Assembly (NCBI GenBank): GCA_016720685.1
Contig: JADKKC010000011.1
Location: 1-64,000 of the forward strand
Reading direction: 5' to 3'
Source of the DNA: Zoogloea sp.
GTDB lineage: Bacteria > Pseudomonadota > Gammaproteobacteria > Burkholderiales > Rhodocyclaceae
Length of the DNA: 64,000 nt
Shown here: piece by piece, positions 8,999 through 17,635 of the stretch
Layout: each line of letters starts with the position of its first letter
How positions within the stretch are numbered: position 1 is the first letter of the stretch
Notes under the pieces: generated by a model
Database searches by the model: none
The model's input: only the letters and a program-made list of their open reading frames with translations
Told to the model about the DNA's origin: nothing
Position numbers and translations under genes: made by a program

Positions 8999-10220
8999 TG
9001 AAAGCTCTCGTCTCGCGCGCCCTGTACCTCATCCACCGCTGGCTTGGCATCGCCACCTGTTTGCTGGTGCTGATGTGGTTCGTCTCCGGGCTGGTGATGC
9101 TCTACGTCCCCTTCCCCAAACTCACCGCGGAAGAACGTCTGCCTCACCTGGCACCTATTGCGGCCGAAGCCTTACGGATCAGCCCGGCCGCAGCGTTAGC
9201 GGCCTGCCCGGGCAAGTTCCGCAGCGTTCGACTGGCGATGGTCGGCGCACGTCCTGCCTACCATTTCATACTCGACAGCGGCGCCTGCAGCGCGTGGACC
9301 GACACGGGCGAGCCCCTGGGGCCGGTGTCGCCGGAGACTGCACAAGCACGTGCCCGGGATTTTCTGGGCGCCACCGACGTCGGCCCCGCCGAAGTCATCG
9401 AACGCGATCAATGGACTGTCTACGCCAGCTATAACGCCCACCGCCCCCTGTACAGGATCGTCGCGAACGATGCCGCCGACAGCGTGATTTACGTGTCACC
9501 CCGCAGCGGCGAAGTGCTGGTCGACACCACCCGCTTCGAACGCGGCTGGAACTGGATTGGCACCGTACTGCACTGGATCTACTTCACACCACTGCGCAGC
9601 GGAGGCGATTCAGACACCTGGCGCTGGATCGTGATGGGCCTGTCCTTCCCGGCGCTGCTGGCTGCCAGCAGCGGGCTGTGGCTGGGACTGACCCGACTGC
9701 GCATCGTCAAACGCTACCCTCGGGGGCGAATCACCCCCTACCGAGGCACGAAACGGTGGCACCACCTGCTTGGTCTCACAGCAGGCCTCTTCGCATTTAC
9801 GTGGCTGCTCTCCGGCTGGCTGTCGGTCCATCCCTTCGGCCTGCTCAAACTGAACGGCCTGCCACCCGGGGCTGCGCGACAACTGGCTGGCGGGGCATTG
9901 CGCGCATCAGACGATCTGCCCCTGCTCCAACGCCAGCTCGCCCGCACCCCGGGGGCTCGCGAAGCCGAGTGGTTCCGCTTCGGCGGCAAGGACTACCTGG
10001 AGATAAGCACGGACACCGTCAAACTGCGTTTCAACGACCAGGCTGCTGCGGCCGCGCCCATCGCTGGATCTTCAACGCGCTTCACCGCCTGGACTTCCCG
10101 CCCCTCGGCTACAGCTCCGCCTGGACAGCAGTGATCACGACGCTCTGCCTGCTGGGTGCGCTGCTGGCCGCCAGCGCCTGTGTCATCGGATGGCGCCGCA
10201 CAAGACAAAAAAAGCCTTGA
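8999..10220 (+). pseudogene. PepSY-associated membrane protein, frameshifted and probably internally deleted
   Basis: The N-terminal part (MKALVSRALYLIHRWLGIA) has the membrane segment, periplasmic PepSY-like region and further helices typical of PepSY-TM proteins, which often accompany iron uptake. The first frame ends as nonsense after LRFNDQAAAAAP near 10050. From there another frame reads HRWIFNALHRLDFPPL and a last helix ending GWRRTRQKKP at 10220, exactly the family's C-terminus. As I recall the family, some 70-90 residues (the second PepSY segment) are expected between these parts and are missing, so this is more than a one-base slip: a genuine deletion or an assembly collapse. Confidence 0.75.
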
Positions 10221-10554
10221 GCGGCTGACCGACACGTCCAGGACGTGGATGGCGGGCGTATCGAGGTATGCGCGGCAAGCAGGCAAGACGTTCGGCTCCC
10301 TTGCCCGTTTTAGTTCTCAATACCGCACGGTCGGTTGCGGGAGCAATGTAAAAGCTGCCCTCGAGCGCACCCAAGCCTCCGCCAAGAACCATCCCGCCCT
10401 CGCCGCGTCGGCCATTCACGCCCGCCTGCAAACCACAAGTGCTTGCGAAGAAGCACGGCGATCGACGGCCCGGTGACTGCAGGCAATTAGCCGGAGCGGG
10501 TTCTAAAGAACGGGACGCTGGAAATCGTCCCGGCTCAAGGTCCTCACTTACCCG
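10221..10554. other. Gene-free stretch between the PepSY gene and cysS
   Basis: About 330 bases between two convergent genes. Short open frames on both strands show no family resemblance and no ribosome binding site. No clear hairpin terminator with a T-run was seen. Confidence 0.5.
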
Positions 10555-11940
10555 TCAGGCCCGGCGCCAGACCGTTCCCTGCGGCGTATCTTCGAGAGCA
10601 ATGCCGTCGGCCAGCAACTCGGCACGCAGGCGATCGGCCTCGGCAAAATTACGGGCTTTCTTGGCTTCGATACGCGCTGCAATCCTTGCTTCGATGCTCG
10701 CCGTTTCTTCGTCGCCAGCGGCTTCAATGCCACCTTGCAGGAAAGCCTGCGGATCCTGCTCAAGCAAACCCAAAACCTGGCCAAGAGCCTTGAGTTGTGC
10801 CGCTGCCTGGACAGACTGATCGCGGTTCACCTCGTTGGCCAGGTCGAACAACACCGCAACGGCCTCCGCCGTATTGAAGTCGTCGTCCATCGCCAGCTTG
10901 AAACGGGTCGCCATCGGCGCGGACCAATCCACTTCGGCGGCCACCACCGGCGGCACGTTACGCAAGGCGGTGTATAGACGCGACAGCGCATGGCGGGCAT
11001 CCACCAGATGGGCGTCGGAATAATTCAGCGGGCTGCGGTAATGGGCACGGAGGATGAAGAAACGCACCACCTCGGGCGCGTATTCCTTGAGCACGTCACG
11101 AATGGTGAAGAAGTTGCCGAGGCTCTTCGACATCTTCTCGTCATCCACGCGCACGAAACCGTTGTGCATCCAGTAATTGACGAAGGAACACTGATGAGCC
11201 CCTTCGCTCTGGGCGATCTCGTTCTCGTGGTGCGGAAACTGAAGATCCGCCCCGCCACCGTGAATGTCGAAGTGATCGCCAAGCAACTCGGAACTCATCG
11301 CCGAGCACTCGATGTGCCAGCCCGGGCGGCCAAGCCCCCAGGGGGACGCCCATTTCACCTCGCCGGGCTCTTCCGGACGGGCGTGCTTCCACAACACAAA
11401 ATCCAGCGGATCGTGCTTGCCACCCGCCACCTCGACACGCTCGCCGGCACGCAACTCGTCGACGGACTTGCCGGACAGCTTGCCGTAGCCCTCGAACTTG
11501 CGCACCGCGTAACACATGTCTTCATTGGCGGCCTTGTAGGCCAGGCCGTTATCGACCAGGTTACCGATCAGCTTCTGCATCGACTCGACGAACTCTGTAG
11601 CCCTCGGCTCGTGATCCGGCCGTAGCACTCCCAGCGCATCGGCGTCATCGTGCATCGCAGCAATGAAGCGGTCGGTCAGCGCGCGGATGCTTTCGCCGTT
11701 CTCGCCGGCACGCTTGATGATCTTGTCGTCGATATCGGTGATGTTCCGCACATAAGTAACGTCATAGCTGCTGGCCCGCAACCAGCGCGCGACCATGTCG
11801 AAAACCACCATCACCCGCGCGTGGCCCAGGTGGCAGTAATCATAAACGGTCATCCCGCAAACATACATGCGCACCTTGCCGGGCTCGATGGGGGTGAACT
11901 GCTCCTTCTTTCGCGAAAGGGAGTTATGAATTTTCAACAT
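10555..11940 (-). CDS. cysS: Cysteine--tRNA ligase
   Basis: Charges tRNA-Cys with cysteine in the cytoplasm. The protein is 461 residues, normal for the family. The class I signature is YCHLGHAR (HIGH motif, about residues 35-42), the zinc-site elements include CGMTVYDYCHLGH and GWHIECSAM, and KMSKSLGNFF is the KMSKS loop. The C-terminal helical anticodon-binding region ends ALEDTPQGTVWRRA. It is divergent from the TPR gene that follows. Confidence 0.98.
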   Translation of the reverse strand: MLKIHNSLSRKKEQFTPIEPGKVRMYVCGMTVYDYCHLGHARVMVVFDMVARWLRASSYDVTYVRNITDIDDKIIKRAGENGESIRALTDRFIAAMHDDADALGVLRPDHEPRATEFVESMQKLIGNLVDNGLAYKAANEDMCYAVRKFEGYGKLSGKSVDELRAGERVEVAGGKHDPLDFVLWKHARPEEPGEVKWASPWGLGRPGWHIECSAMSSELLGDHFDIHGGGADLQFPHHENEIAQSEGAHQCSFVNYWMHNGFVRVDDEKMSKSLGNFFTIRDVLKEYAPEVVRFFILRAHYRSPLNYSDAHLVDARHALSRLYTALRNVPPVVAAEVDWSAPMATRFKLAMDDDFNTAEAVAVLFDLANEVNRDQSVQAAAQLKALGQVLGLLEQDPQAFLQGGIEAAGDEETASIEARIAARIEAKKARNFAEADRLRAELLADGIALEDTPQGTVWRRA

Positions 11941-12151
11941 GAGAAAGACCGCAATGAAACTGAATGGGAAGAGGGAAATTCACGGAAAACTGCCGGAGGA
12001 GAACCCTGCCTGGCTCGCGGACGTCGCCGCGGACAGAGAATCGGGGAACGCACATGGCCGGCAGCGGAGCTTCTTGATAAAATGGCTCTCTTGTCATCAA
12101 CCCATCCCCACGAGACCCCGCGTGCCTGCGTGCGCCGGCGAATCATATCAC

Positions 12152-13327
12152 ATGTCAAAACGTGCCCTGGCCGTATCCCTGCTACTCGCAAGCCTGCTCT
12201 GCAGCCCCGCCCGGGCTGACTCCCTCCAGGATCTGCAATCCCTTGTTAAACAGGGGCAGCTGACACAGGCCCTCGAAAAAGCCGACCAGTTTCTCGCCGC
12301 CAAGCCGCGGGATGCCCAGGTGCGCTTTCTGAAGGGCGTCGTGCTGTCGGAGCTCAACCGGGGCAGCGAGGCCGTCGCGGTGTTCCAGAAGCTCACCGAG
12401 GACTACCCCGAACTGCCCGAGCCTTACAACAACCTCGCCGTGCTCTACGCCCAGCAGCGTCAGTACGACAAGGCACGTACCGCACTCGAGATGGCGATTC
12501 GCACCCATCCGAGCTACGCCACTGCCCACGAAAACCTCGGTGACATTTACGCCCGGCTGGCCAGCCAGGCCTACGACAAGGCCCTGGCCCTGGACTCGTC
12601 CAATGCAGCAGCCCAGAACAAACTGGCGATGATCCGCGAAATGATGAGCGTCACCGGCAAGACGGTTCGCCCGGCTGCGGTAGCCAGCGCCGCACCCGCA
12701 ACCCGGACGCCGCCCCCTGCGGCGCCCGCCCCCGCCGCACCGACCGTGATCGCGGCAGCCAAGCCGGTTGCGCCGCCGCCAGTAGCTGCCGCACCGGCGC
12801 CGAAGCCGGCAATCCCGCCCGTCGCAATGGCCCCGGTTGCGGCTGCACCGGCAGCGGCCAAACCCGCAGCACCTGCTGCGCCTTCTGCCAAGCCGGTTAC
12901 CGCGCCGCTGGCGCCCGCCGCAGCCGCACCGGTAGAGCTCAAGCCCGCCGCCAAACGTCCCGAGCCGAAAGACGAGACGCCGCCGCAGGCAGCCGCCATC
13001 GCCAAGGCAGTCCAGAGCTGGGCCGGCGCGTGGTCGAAGAAAGACGTGAAATCCTACCTGGGCCACTACGCCAAGGATTTCGAGCCGCCAAAGGGCCTGA
13101 ACCGCAAAGCCTGGGAAGAAGAACGCAATGCCCGCCTGACCAAGCCCGGCAACATCGAAGTTGATCTCGAAAACGTCAAGGTCGTCAGCGTATCGGGCGA
13201 TCACGCCACCGTTAAACTCCGGCAGCACTATCGCTCAGCCAACTTGTCCACCTCGTCAAACAAGACACTCGGTCTTGTCATGCAGGATGGCAAATGGGTG
13301 ATTCAACAGGAGCGGGTTGGCGGTTGA
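12152..13327 (+). CDS. Secreted TPR protein with a Cds6-like C-terminal domain
   Basis: A 391-residue protein. A signal peptide (MSKRALAVSLLLASLLCSPARA) leads into tetratricopeptide repeats (about residues 25-150), a long Ala/Pro-rich linker (about 165-280), and a C-terminal NTF2-like domain of about 110 residues (SWAGAWSKKDVKSYLGHY ... LRQHYRSANLS). The same domain ends the next gene, an L,D-transpeptidase; I believe it is the family called Cds6 C-terminal domain. The open frame extends to 11939, but the ATG at 12152 begins the signal peptide. The stop TGA overlaps the next ATG (TGATG), so translation is coupled. A role in the cell envelope with the transpeptidase is inferred. Confidence 0.82.
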   Translation: MSKRALAVSLLLASLLCSPARADSLQDLQSLVKQGQLTQALEKADQFLAAKPRDAQVRFLKGVVLSELNRGSEAVAVFQKLTEDYPELPEPYNNLAVLYAQQRQYDKARTALEMAIRTHPSYATAHENLGDIYARLASQAYDKALALDSSNAAAQNKLAMIREMMSVTGKTVRPAAVASAAPATRTPPPAAPAPAAPTVIAAAKPVAPPPVAAAPAPKPAIPPVAMAPVAAAPAAAKPAAPAAPSAKPVTAPLAPAAAAPVELKPAAKRPEPKDETPPQAAAIAKAVQSWAGAWSKKDVKSYLGHYAKDFEPPKGLNRKAWEEERNARLTKPGNIEVDLENVKVVSVSGDHATVKLRQHYRSANLSTSSNKTLGLVMQDGKWVIQQERVGG

Positions 13328-14523
13328 TGCATCAATTTCTGCGCGCATTGCTCGGAGGGCTTGCGCTGCTGCTGGCGTGCGGCCCTCTCACGGTGTTCGG
13401 TGCCGAAATTTCGCGCGCGCCGGGTGGCGACGCGGACGCTGCCCTCGGCGCGGTCTTCAAGGACATCGAACAAAGTCGGCTCGGCAGCGCGCTCGAAAAA
13501 GTGGACGCGCTGCTTGTCGGCTATCCGAATTTCCGCCTCGCCCACCTGATTCGCGGCGACCTGCTGCTCGCCCGCGCGCGCCCCCTCGTCTCTTTCGGAA
13601 ACCCGCAGGACGCTCCGGCCGACAAGCTGGCCGACTTGAGGGATGAGGCCATCGCCCGGCTCAAGGCGTACCGCAACCGGCCGCCCAGCAACTACGTGCC
13701 CCGCTACCTGCTCCAGATGGAGCCGGAGCAAAAATACGCGATCGTTGTCGACACCCAGCGCTCGCGACTCTACATCTACCAAAACGACAACGGCCGGCCG
13801 CGCTTCGTAGCCGACTACTACATCACCCACGGCAAGCTCGGCGCCGAAAAGGCCCGCGAAGGCGACAAGCGCACCCCTGTCGGCGTTTATCATGTCACCG
13901 CCAATCTGCCCCGACAGAAACTCTCCGATTTCTACGGCAGCGGCGCCTTTCCGATCAGCTATCCCAACGAATGGGATCGCCAGCAGGGACGGGATGGCCA
14001 TGGAATCTGGCTGCACGGCACGCCCAGCGACACCTACTCCCGCCCGCCACGCGCCTCGGATGGATGCGTGGTTCTGACCAACCGGGATCTGGACGCCCTT
14101 TCCAGTTACATGCAGATCGGCCTCACCCCGGTCATCATCAGCAACACCATCGAATGGCTCAGCGTTGACGACTGGGCCAGCGAGCGCAAATCACTCAACC
14201 GCCAGATCGAAGACTGGCGCAAGGACTGGGAGAGCCGCGACGTCGATCGCTACCTCGCCCACTACTCCAAAAACTTCCGCAACAGCGAAGGCGGCTACGA
14301 ACAATGGGCCCGGCAGAAGCGCCTCGTAAGCGCCAGCAAAAACTGGGTCAAGGTCGACCTCGGCAAGCTCAGCGTCTTCCGCAGCCCCGGCAAGCAGGAT
14401 CTGATCGTCGTCACCTTCGAGCAGGACTATCGAAGCAACAACCTCTCCAACGTCCTCAAGAAGCGCCAGTACTGGCTCAAGGAAGGCGGCCGCTGGAAAA
14501 TCGTTTACGAGGGCTTCGCCTGA
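13327..14523 (+). CDS. L,D-transpeptidase (YkuD domain) with Cds6-like C-terminal domain
   Basis: A 398-residue exported enzyme. A hydrophobic N-terminal signal (MHQFLRALLGGLALLLACG) is followed by a helical region, then a YkuD catalytic domain (about residues 135-270) with the active-site segment HGTPSDTYSRPPRASDGCVV, where Cys is the nucleophile. Such enzymes form 3-3 peptidoglycan cross-links or attach proteins or amino acids to the wall. The last 110 residues form an NTF2-like domain like that of the preceding TPR protein (DWRKDWESRDVDRYLAHYSK, FEQDYRSNNLS). Start at 13327 overlaps the upstream stop. YafK-type relatives act as either transpeptidases or amidases, so the exact reaction is open. 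Confidence 0.9.
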   Translation: MHQFLRALLGGLALLLACGPLTVFGAEISRAPGGDADAALGAVFKDIEQSRLGSALEKVDALLVGYPNFRLAHLIRGDLLLARARPLVSFGNPQDAPADKLADLRDEAIARLKAYRNRPPSNYVPRYLLQMEPEQKYAIVVDTQRSRLYIYQNDNGRPRFVADYYITHGKLGAEKAREGDKRTPVGVYHVTANLPRQKLSDFYGSGAFPISYPNEWDRQQGRDGHGIWLHGTPSDTYSRPPRASDGCVVLTNRDLDALSSYMQIGLTPVIISNTIEWLSVDDWASERKSLNRQIEDWRKDWESRDVDRYLAHYSKNFRNSEGGYEQWARQKRLVSASKNWVKVDLGKLSVFRSPGKQDLIVVTFEQDYRSNNLSNVLKKRQYWLKEGGRWKIVYEGFA

Positions 14524-14570
14524 CAAGGCCTCGCCCCCGACGCACCCTCAAACCCGCACCAGGACATCCC

Positions 14571-15140
14571 ATGAAGAAGATCCTTCTTGCCGTCGCCCTT
14601 GCCGGCCAGGCACTGATCGCCGCTGCTGCCAATCCCCAGGTTGAACTGAACACAAGCGCCGGCACCATCGTGCTCGAGCTTTACCCGGAAAAGGCCCCGA
14701 AAACCGTGGCCAACTTCCTTGAGTACGTAAAGAGCGGCTTCTATGACGGGCTGGTGTTCCATCGCGTGATCGACGGCTTCATGATCCAGGGCGGCGGCAT
14801 GAACGCCAGACTGGAAGAGAAACAAACCCGGCCCCCCATCGAGAACGAAGCGAAGAACGGCCTCAGGAACGACGCCGGCACCATCGCCATGGCCCGCACC
14901 CAGAACCCCCATTCGGCCTCGGCCCAGTTCTTCATCAATCTCGAGGACAACCGCTCGCTCAACTACCCGTCACCTGACGGCTGGGGCTATGCGGTCTTCG
15001 GCAAGGTCACCGGCGGCATGGATGTCGTACGCAAGATCGGCAAGGAGCCGACCACCACCCGCGGCTACCAGCGCGACGTTCCGGCAACCCCGATCCTGAT
15101 CCAGTCGGCACGCCAGCTGCCCGAAAAATCCGCCAAATAA
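14571..15140 (+). CDS. ppiA: Periplasmic peptidyl-prolyl cis-trans isomerase (cyclophilin)
   Basis: A 189-residue cyclophilin that speeds proline isomerisation in folding proteins. The signal peptide MKKILLAVALAGQALIAAAA places it in the periplasm. Catalytic elements are present: FHRVIDGFMIQGGG (about residues 64-77) and MARTQNPHSASAQFFINL. It lies 47 bases after the L,D-transpeptidase and 29 bases before a cytoplasmic cyclophilin, so the tandem pair is probably one operon and arose by duplication. Confidence 0.93.
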   Translation: MKKILLAVALAGQALIAAAANPQVELNTSAGTIVLELYPEKAPKTVANFLEYVKSGFYDGLVFHRVIDGFMIQGGGMNARLEEKQTRPPIENEAKNGLRNDAGTIAMARTQNPHSASAQFFINLEDNRSLNYPSPDGWGYAVFGKVTGGMDVVRKIGKEPTTTRGYQRDVPATPILIQSARQLPEKSAK

Positions 15141-15169
15141 AACCCACCCACATCCCACAGGAGAACCCC

Positions 15170-15664
15170 ATGGCAGTCAAACTCATCACCAATCACGGCG
15201 ACATCGTTATCGAACTGGATGCCGAAAAGGCGCCAGAATCCGCCAAGAACTTCATCTCCTACGTTGAAGCCGGCCACTACAACAACACGGTTTTCCACCG
15301 CGTGATCAACGGCTTCATGATCCAGGGCGGCGGTTTCGAGCCCGGCATGAAGCAAAAGCCGACCGGCGCCCCGATCAAGAACGAAGCTGACAACGGTCTC
15401 AAGAACGAAGCCGGCACCATCGCCATGGCGCGCACCCAGGATCCCAACTCTGCCACCGCCCAGTTCTTCATCAACGTGGCCGACAACGACTTCCTCAACT
15501 ACCGCTCCCCCGACGTGCAAGGCTGGGGCTACTGCGTCTTCGGCCGCGTCAGCGAAGGCATGGACATTGTGGACAAGATCAAGAGCGTCAAAACCGGCAC
15601 CAGCGGCTTCCACCAGGATGTGCCGAAGGAAGACGTGATCATCCAGCGCGCGGAAGTCATTTAA
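15170..15664 (+). CDS. ppiB: Cytoplasmic peptidyl-prolyl cis-trans isomerase (cyclophilin B)
   Basis: A 164-residue cyclophilin without a signal peptide, so cytoplasmic. It has the family motifs FHRVINGFMIQGGG and MARTQDPNSATAQFFINV and the usual PpiB length. A good ribosome site (AGGAG) lies before the ATG. It follows ppiA closely and precedes lpxH by 28 bases, the gene order common in betaproteobacteria. Confidence 0.95.
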   Translation: MAVKLITNHGDIVIELDAEKAPESAKNFISYVEAGHYNNTVFHRVINGFMIQGGGFEPGMKQKPTGAPIKNEADNGLKNEAGTIAMARTQDPNSATAQFFINVADNDFLNYRSPDVQGWGYCVFGRVSEGMDIVDKIKSVKTGTSGFHQDVPKEDVIIQRAEVI

Positions 15665-15692
15665 GCAACACGCAAAAAGGGGCGACCGGCGC

Positions 15693-16430
15693 ATGCACAT
15701 CCACTTCATTTCCGATCTGCATCTGTGTGCCGATCGCCCGGCGCTTACCGCGGTTTTCGAACGCTACCTCGCCGGCCCCGCCCGGGCGGCCGAGCGCCTC
15801 TACATCCTCGGCGACCTCTTCGAATACTGGGCCGGAGACGACGACGTCGATGACCCGCTCGCCACCTTGGTCGCCAGCCAGATCAAAGCCCTTGCCGGGG
15901 CCGGCTGCAGGGTTTTTTTCATGCCCGGCAACCGCGACTTCCTGCTCGGCACCGACTTTGCCCGGCGCGCCAGTCTCGAGATCCTGCCCGAACCCACGCT
16001 GATCATGCCGGACGAGCAGCCCGTCGTCCTGTGCCACGGCGACAGCCTGTGCACCGACGACATCGCCTACCAGGCCTTCCGTAACCAGGTTCGCAATCCG
16101 GCCTGGCAAGCCCAGTTCCTCACCCAACCGCTCGCCGTGCGCAAGCAGATCATTGCGGGCGTGCGCATGAAGAGCGAAGAAGCAAAGTCGGAAAAAGCCG
16201 CGGCCATCATGGATGTGAACACCGCCGCGGTCACTGCCCTGCTCCGCGAGTACGGTTTTCCGCGTCTGATCCACGGCCATACCCACCGACCGGCCGAGCA
16301 CTCGCTCGACGTGGAAGGTCACGTCTGCGAGCGTTGGGTACTCGCCGACTGGCGCGAAGAAAACGGCGAAGCGACGGGAGAGGTGCTGGTGTGGGCTGAC
16401 GGAAAACTCTCCCGCCAGCCCCTTTACTGA
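15693..16430 (+). CDS. lpxH: UDP-2,3-diacylglucosamine diphosphatase LpxH
   Basis: Fourth step of lipid A synthesis: it cleaves UDP-2,3-diacylglucosamine to lipid X and UMP at the inner face of the inner membrane. The 245 residues hold the full calcineurin-type metal site: ISDLHL (about 6-11), GDLFEYWAGDD, GNRDFLLG, CHGDSLCTDD and the late HGHTHRP. It is the last gene of the plus-strand run and is convergent with metZ, 15 bases away. Confidence 0.96.
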   Translation: MHIHFISDLHLCADRPALTAVFERYLAGPARAAERLYILGDLFEYWAGDDDVDDPLATLVASQIKALAGAGCRVFFMPGNRDFLLGTDFARRASLEILPEPTLIMPDEQPVVLCHGDSLCTDDIAYQAFRNQVRNPAWQAQFLTQPLAVRKQIIAGVRMKSEEAKSEKAAAIMDVNTAAVTALLREYGFPRLIHGHTHRPAEHSLDVEGHVCERWVLADWREENGEATGEVLVWADGKLSRQPLY

Positions 16431-16445
16431 ACCCGCAGAGGCGGT

Positions 16446-17633
16446 TTAAAGCATCGCCAGACCGCGGGCCAGATCGGCCTTCAGGTCTTCGATCGACTCC
16501 AGGCCTACCGCAACACGCAGCAGGCTCTCGCGGATTCCCGCAGCTTCGCGGGCTTCGGGCGAAATCCGGCCGTGGGTGGTGGAAGCCGGATGCGTCAGCG
16601 TCGTCTTGGTATCGCCGAGGTTGGCGGTGATCGACACGACGCGGGTCGCATCCACCACTTTCCAGGCTTCTTCACGGCCGCCTGTCACTTCAAAACTGAC
16701 AATCGCCCCGCCGCTGCTCTGCTGGCGGAGCGCCAGTTCGTACTGCGGATGGGAAGGCAGCCCTGGGTAATGAACCCGTGCCACCTGCGGCTGGGCCTCC
16801 AGCCAGGCAGCCAGTTCAAGGGCGCTGGCCGACTGGGCGGCCATGCGGATCTTCAAGGTTTCAAGCCCCTTCAGGATGATCCACGCATTGAACGGCGAAA
16901 TGCAGGGCCCTGCAGTGCGCAGGAACTTCAGCACTTCGTCTACCAGCACCTTGCTGCCACACACCGCACCGCCAAGCACACGCCCCTGCCCGTCGAGATA
17001 CTTGGTAGCCGAGTGGATAACCAGATCGGCGCCAAACTTGAGCGGTTGCTGCAGAGCAGGCGAGCAGAAGCAGTTATCGACCGCCAGCAGTGCCTTCGCC
17101 TCGTGGGCGATGGCTGCCACTGCGGCAATATCCACCAGTTCGGTCAGCGGATTCGAAGGCGACTCGACGAAGAACAACTTGGTATTCGGCGTAACCGCCG
17201 CCCGGTATGCATCCAGGTCAGTGGCCGCCACGAAGGTGGTGACGATGCCGAAACGCGACAGAATGTTGCCGAACAACTGCTGGGTTGCACCGAACAGCCC
17301 GCGGGAGGCAATCACGTGATCACCGGCACTCAGGAGCGCCATCACCGTGGACAGAATCGCTGCCATGCCGGAAGCCGTCGCCACGCAGGCTTCGGCACCT
17401 TCTAGCGCCGCGAGGCGCTGCTGCATGGCGGTAACGGTCGGGTTCGTGAAGCGGGCGTAAACATTGCCTTCCTGCTCACCCGAGAAACGTGCGGCCGCCT
17501 CGGCTGCGCTATCAAACACGAAACTCGACGTGAGGTAGAGCGCCTCGGAGTGCTCGTTGAACTGGCTGCGCTCGATTCCGGCCCGTACTGCCAACGTGTC
17601 CATGCTCAGACCGCTGATGGGATTGGTACTCAA
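16446..17633 (-). CDS. metZ: O-succinylhomoserine sulfhydrylase
   Basis: A PLP enzyme of the Cys/Met-metabolism family (395 residues) that makes homocysteine from O-succinylhomoserine and sulfide. The PLP lysine lies in SATKYLDGQGR, and VYARFTNPTV and SLGxTxTLTHPAS-like segments (LGDTKTTLTHPAS) are characteristic. Its position directly after purF (2-base gap) is the standard proteobacterial arrangement for metZ and supports this call over cystathionine gamma-synthase. It ends the long minus-strand gene train. Confidence 0.93.
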   Translation of the reverse strand: MSTNPISGLSMDTLAVRAGIERSQFNEHSEALYLTSSFVFDSAAEAAARFSGEQEGNVYARFTNPTVTAMQQRLAALEGAEACVATASGMAAILSTVMALLSAGDHVIASRGLFGATQQLFGNILSRFGIVTTFVAATDLDAYRAAVTPNTKLFFVESPSNPLTELVDIAAVAAIAHEAKALLAVDNCFCSPALQQPLKFGADLVIHSATKYLDGQGRVLGGAVCGSKVLVDEVLKFLRTAGPCISPFNAWIILKGLETLKIRMAAQSASALELAAWLEAQPQVARVHYPGLPSHPQYELALRQQSSGGAIVSFEVTGGREEAWKVVDATRVVSITANLGDTKTTLTHPASTTHGRISPEAREAAGIRESLLRVAVGLESIEDLKADLARGLAML

Positions 17634-17635
17634 CT

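Noticed and set aside
10156..10476. Open frames of 82-106 codons between the PepSY gene and cysS
   Set aside because: Composition is Ala/Arg-rich and unremarkable on both strands, and there is no ribosome site; no homology was recognised.
11939..12151. N-terminal extension of the TPR protein
   Set aside because: The signal peptide begins at 12152; the upstream frame has no coding character and overlaps the cysS promoter area.
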